Positions 60,316-64,000 of a DNA stretch of 64,000 bases are shown here, piece by piece. Position numbers and translations under genes: made by a program. A model generated the notes under the pieces. That model did not search any database and had not been told where the DNA came from. It saw only the letters and a program-made list of their open reading frames with translations. Source of the stretch: Leptodontidium sp. MPI-SDFR-AT-0119 (Eukaryota > Ascomycota > Leotiomycetes > Helotiales > Leptodontidiaceae); assembly GCA_020726505.1 (NCBI GenBank), contig JAHLEZ010000001.1, positions 1,922,001 through 1,986,000 of the forward strand, read 5' to 3'. How positions within the stretch are numbered: position 1 is the first letter of the stretch; the number at the start of each line of letters is the position of its first letter.

Positions 60316-61452
60316 TTCTCCCGGTTTTTTATACTTGAAGGAAAGGGTATTGAAGGATAGATGGGAGGGAGGGAGGAAGACGAAGAGAGAGAGAAAAGAG
60401 AGAGAAGAGAGAAAGACAAAACGAACGAGAGATGAGAGAGAAGTTAAAAGCACAGTCGGAGGAATCGAGGAATGATTATTACCCATGTTTATTTTTATAT
60501 TTCCCTCCGTTCATACCATGCGGAAGTTGGGGATGGAAGGTCAAATCAAGGTTAAAGGTTGGTTGAGAGATGTGAGGGAGGGGAGGGGAGGGATGTTGTT
60601 CTTAAGCGAGGTAGCTGAAAATACGACGGCCAATGACTTTGCTGAGAGAGGAAAGCCACAACAGGGGTTCGCGGGATTGTAATTTGATGCTTTTTGGCTT
60701 CCCGTTTCTTGGGTTTGGTGGGGCTGATGATTGGTGTATTTGAATTGGGGAATGCAAGCCTTCGGGTGGAAAGGATTAGGTACCTTGTTGCTTGATCTTG
60801 GCAATTTTTGTTGTTTTTGGGGGTGTGAGTGAGTGAGTATTTGAGGTGGGAACACTCTGGAATTTGGACTTTCAGGATTCGGATTTGTTTTTTCCGCGTT
60901 TTGAGAGGGAATGATGGTGTTGCAGTTTGATTGTTTACTGTTGCAAATAATAAGACTTGCTCGACTCTCTGTAGGAACTGGTATTTATCCCGATTTGGAT
61001 CTTACACTGTGGCATGGGAATGACTCGAGCTACCCTCTTTAGCATGGTGCAACGTCTGAGATGGGTCTACGATGGTTTTATTTATATTTTGTAGTTTGTG
61101 TGCAGTCGGGAAGAGAATAAAAGGAGCGTTGAGATGTTGTTTAGGATAGCTGGTGGTCTGTGATATTCGAAAGAGGAATGGAGCGCGGTGGGATGATGAG
61201 ATCTTCAGGATAAAATCCTGTTTGCTTTGTACGCCTGGTCATCACATAAACATGAGGATACAGCCGCCTTAGAAAAACCCACGATTCGGCGATTCATTTC
61301 TTCGTGATGCGAAATCGCAATATATACACGAAAACGCTCTCTCCCTCTCACACCCGCCGGCCGATATCATAACTCTGGCCAGGCTTGTGTATTGTTTACT
61401 TGTATTTTTATTTTATTATGGTTTCCGCATACAGGCTCGCTTAAGTGTCGTC
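60316..61452. other. Spacer, no supported gene
   Basis: Purine-rich AGAGAGAAAGAGAG tract at about 60360-60440 (leader of the PAN-like gene on the other strand). No other gene seen; the right end is the RPC8 3' region. Confidence 0.45.
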
Positions 61453-62689
61453 CTACTCAGCAGCGGCTTCTTCTACTTCTTCCTCGCCTTCACCATCCCA
61501 CCATAGGATTGGCCCCATGCCTGCATCGTCCATACTGCCGATGAGTGAGTAGGGACTGTTCTTCTTCTTGCCGCTGCCGACTGGGATTGTAAGACTGTTG
61601 GCGGGCTCGTCTTTTTCTGGAGGCGAGGGTTAGTATTTGTTTGGTTTGTCCTGGTTTGGTTGGGAAGGAGGGGGGAGGTAGGAGAGGGAAACTGAGTGGG
61701 TGGATATATACCTCTAGGGCCAACGGGACTCTGATCTTTCCAAACCTCATCCTCGATACGGAGGCGTACCGTCTCATGGGTGTCGAAGAAGAGGACATTA
61801 TCTTCCGTCTTCCACTCGTAGATTTGGTCTGCGCTGCTTGGAGGTCGTTAGATATGTATTTTGGTTGGGGGGGATATGATGGAGGGCAGTGTAGTGGAAG
61901 GGAAGGAAGGAAGGGAGTATGACGACAGCACGTACAAATCGGATCCTTCTGGGAGGGCATGTCGTGGGACAAAGATTTCTTCAAAGAAGGGAAGACGAAC
62001 TGAAAGGAAGTAAATCAGTCTTTGGTTCCGAGGATGGGAATAAGGGTTGGAGTAAGATAGGTTGGGTGTAAGTACCCTCGGATGCCCTCAGTGTTTGCGC
62101 TGCTGATGCGACCGATTATTACTTCATGCTTGAAAGGGCGGAAGACTATGAGCCGGAATTCGACTATGCGTTTGTTAGCTAGCCCTTAGATTTTATGATT
62201 TGTATTATCAGAGGCGGATGGTGTTTCTTTGGTAAAGGGCTGATGGAATAAGTTGAAAAAGTAGGATGAAAAATAAGAGGAATTGAGGCTAAAAAAGAAC
62301 AGAATTAAAAGAATTGTAGCAAATAACAAAAGACTAAATCGAGGGACGAAGCAACATTCAGAATCCAGGGTGTATATAAGAGTTGAGTATGGAAGGGGTG
62401 ACACAAAAGCAAACAGAGCCAACATACCATTAACATTGACAAGACCGGTACCATGTCCAATCAACCCTTCAGAGGAAGACAGCAAGTCATAAAGACAGAT
62501 ACAGAGACCGATCTTTTGGATGACTTTGTTGGCATACTTGGCATTGATGTTGTCTTCAATGGCTTGGGCGGCATCTTTGTTGAAATCTTCTGGGACAATC
62601 TGGACAAGGTCCGCGATTTTGGTCTGAAAAAATGTCAGTTGTGAATATTATATGGCAAAGAATAACACATGACTTACAAGAATGAACAT
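61453..62689 (-). CDS. RPC25: RNA polymerase III subunit RPC8 (Rpc25)
   Basis: Six exons inferred: 62689-62678 (12 nt), 62623-62428, 62163-about 62077, 61999-61936, 61836-61712 and 61616-61453, about 215 residues (yeast Rpc25 is 212). With Rpc17 it forms the stalk of Pol III, needed for initiation. Family motifs: FILTKIADLVQIVPEDF, INAKYANKVIQKIGLCICLYDL, VEFRLIVFRPFKHEVIIGRI, NTEGIRVRLPFFEEIFVP, YEWKTEDNVLFFDTHETVRLRI and EDEVWKDQSPVGP, and the acidic end DGEGEEEVEEAAAE. One junction does not close: after TEGIR the sequence is CGAGGGTAC, and the only GT donor leaves one base too many for the VRLPFFEE frame. Either one G in the run at 62075-62077 is extra or the donor is unusual. The other junctions are phase-consistent. 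Confidence 0.85.
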
Positions 62690-63173
62690 CTTGGACGGAA
62701 GAGTGTATGTAATTTTGTAGAAGACGTTTGGACTTGGCGGTTGTCTGACCAGAAGTCCTGACGAAGAGCGCAGAGGAGAGCTCCTGAGACTGATCTGTCT
62801 GCCTAAACAGGCGTTCTGACGCCTTAGTTTAACCAATCCAAGAGGATTCACCTTCGAAATTGAAGCTGAACAGAACCTGATCTTCTTTGATACCACGTGA
62901 CGAGGCTCTATTCACAGTTTGTTTCCTAGGGTGAAAAGCACTTTGAGCTCGCCACAAACTCTTTCGAATCCCCACAATTGCAACAACTCCAACTCCACGT
63001 CTGCAGCTTCGAAGAGTATTGCTTCAACGCATTAAATAGGTTGGTTTGTGAGTGATGTCAATCTCTGGGTACTTCGATGTCCCTTCTAACATGGAAAAAA
63101 GCAGTGCGGGTCCTGAGAATTAAGGTTTGAGTGGTTCCACGCTAGGTTGTGCAGTAGCCACGCTTCCGCCAAC
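62690..63173. promoter_or_regulatory. Divergent RPC8/Q-rich protein promoter
   Basis: 484 bp between two divergent start codons. The frame continuing upstream of the RPC8 start is probably 5' UTR. No other gene seen. Confidence 0.45.
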
Positions 63174-64000
63174 ATGGCAAGACCAACTGGTAAGCTCCCT
63201 TTTCTCTCGAACTTCTTTGCGTCACAATCACTTCTTCTCATTGTCTTTCGCCCCAATCATCCTCGAAATTCCAATTAACGCCTTTTGCCATCAGAGCACG
63301 CCCAGTACGGGACTGCCAATAACTACGACTACAACTACGGTTCTAAGCAACCTCACTTTGCAGCAGCACCCGTGTCGCGTCCAAACCCTTCCTACAACGC
63401 TCCGATGGCTGGTGCTCAGCAATACAACTACCCTCCTCCTCCGCCTCCTCCAGGTCCTCCTCCATCGAACCATCTGCAGCAGCAACCCCAGTACGGATAC
63501 CCACAGCAGCAGCCTCAATACCAACAGCCTCCAAGAGGCGGTGGTCCCCCTCGAGGTGGCAGAGGTGGTATCCAGGGAGGTCGAGGTGATTTTCATGGCA
63601 ATCAGCCCTACAACCCTCAACAGCCAAATGGAGGCTATAACCCACAAGCACAAGGCCATCCTCAAGCTCAAGGTCCACCAGTTGGATATAATGGTCCTAA
63701 TGGTCAGCAGTCTGCTCCATACATAGGTCCTCAAGCCCCTGGTCCTCAGCAAGGTCAGCAAGGTCCTCCTGCTGGAGGTGGTTATGGTGGTCCACAATGG
63801 CAGAACAACCAACACGATCAACATGGTCAACAACATCATGGCCCTCCTCAGCATCAACCACACCCACAACAGCCCATGCACGCCCCTCAGCCTGCCCCGT
63901 TGCAACCCCAAAACTACCACCCAAACTACGCACCTCAAGCCTATCAACCACAACCACCACAGTATGGTCCGCAACAACCTCCCCAGCAGTTCCAGAATCC
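63174..64000 (+). CDS. Pro/Gln/Gly-rich low-complexity protein, 5' part
   Basis: A 16-nt first exon (63174-63189, ARPT) and a 105-nt intron lead to an open exon from 63295 to the window end, so the gene is cut off. The visible 240 residues are EHAQYGTANNYDYNYGSKQ, poly-Pro (PPPPPPPGPPP), Gln-rich (QQQPQYGYPQQQPQYQQP), an RGG-type segment (GGGPPRGGRGGIQGGRGD) and more Gln/Pro/His/Tyr runs. RGG boxes and prion-like Q/N/Y tracts are common in RNA-binding or condensate-forming proteins. No folded domain is visible yet, so the family cannot be named. The first exon start is chosen by phase and by AACATGG context. Confidence 0.65.

Noticed and set aside
60316..60486. N-terminal extension of the PAN-like membrane protein
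   Set aside because: Would add a hydrophobic Leu/Phe/Ser stretch (VRFVFLSSLSFLSLFVFLPP) arising from a purine-rich tract on the other strand; ASPPPPHSG is the more likely start, though a signal-anchor form cannot be fully excluded.
61641..61922. Plus-strand open frame over RPC8 exons
   Set aside because: Antisense to well-matched RPC8 exons; Gly/Arg composition is that of a shadow frame.
63291..63977. 228-codon minus-strand frame rich in Leu/Arg/Trp
   Set aside because: Antisense of the Pro/Gln-rich coding exon; the composition is what that codon usage gives when read backwards.
1..64000. tRNA, rRNA, transposon or CRISPR features
   Set aside because: Scanning by eye for GGTTCRANNCC B boxes, transposase/reverse-transcriptase motifs, terminal inverted repeats and regular repeat-spacer arrays gave nothing convincing; a tRNAscan/RepeatMasker run would be decisive.

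Overview
The window is nuclear DNA of a filamentous ascomycete (Pezizomycotina). Genes carry many short spliceosomal introns, mostly 40-60 nt with GTRNGT donors, a CTRAC/CTAAY-type branch site and YAG acceptors. The gene families are typically fungal: 2EXR and BTB proteins, Zn(II)2Cys6 regulators, a Rim15-type kinase and an ankyrin/CorA-like protein. The mix of 2EXR, BTB and DUF3669-like genes would suit a leotiomycete, but that is only an impression. All splice models were worked out by eye. I accepted a model when the exon phases closed on an open frame and the joined protein matched known family motifs.

Layout. 1-6.2 kb is a decaying accessory block: a DUF3669-like relic, two broken 2EXR genes and one intact 2EXR gene. 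6.2-12 kb is gene-poor, with weak minus-strand coding fragments and then the leader of a large gene. 12.2-18.0 kb encodes a 1915-residue Rim15-like kinase with PAS-like, zinc-binding, split kinase and degenerate receiver domains. 20.0-23.9 kb encodes an eight-exon ankyrin/CorA-like membrane protein. 24.8-33.7 kb is a housekeeping run: MTD1 (-), MMS19 (+), signal peptidase subunit SPC2 (-) and, divergently, ER membrane complex subunit EMC3 (+). 34.1-36.8 kb holds two BTB genes, the second broken by one stop codon. 37.2-40.9 kb has RPF2 (-), PMP24 (+) and an F-box-like protein (-). 42.0-47.9 kb is a second decaying block: an ER-type Hsp70 pseudogene, an apparently intact Zn2Cys6 regulator and a truncated MFS transporter pseudogene. 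48.2-64 kb returns to conserved genes: a small Ser/Thr-rich protein, PSO2/SNM1, a second Zn2Cys6 regulator, cystathionine gamma-lyase, a single-pass protein with a Cys-rich PAN-like ectodomain, RNA polymerase III subunit RPC8 and the start of a Pro/Gln/Gly-rich protein that leaves the window.

Functional links visible here: SPC2 and EMC3, both acting on membrane and secretory proteins at the ER, share a 226-bp divergent promoter. RPF2/PMP24 and RPC8/the Q-rich protein are also divergent pairs. MMS19 and PSO2 are both genome-maintenance genes but lie 20 kb apart. MTD1 and cystathionine gamma-lyase belong to one-carbon and sulfur metabolism. I found no convincing tRNA, rRNA, transposase or CRISPR array by eye. 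The most interesting signals are regulatory or evolutionary (receiver domain with Glu at the phosphoacceptor, GC-AG intron, loss of GMN, one-base splice anomaly in RPC8, pseudogene blocks) rather than a clearly new multi-gene system.
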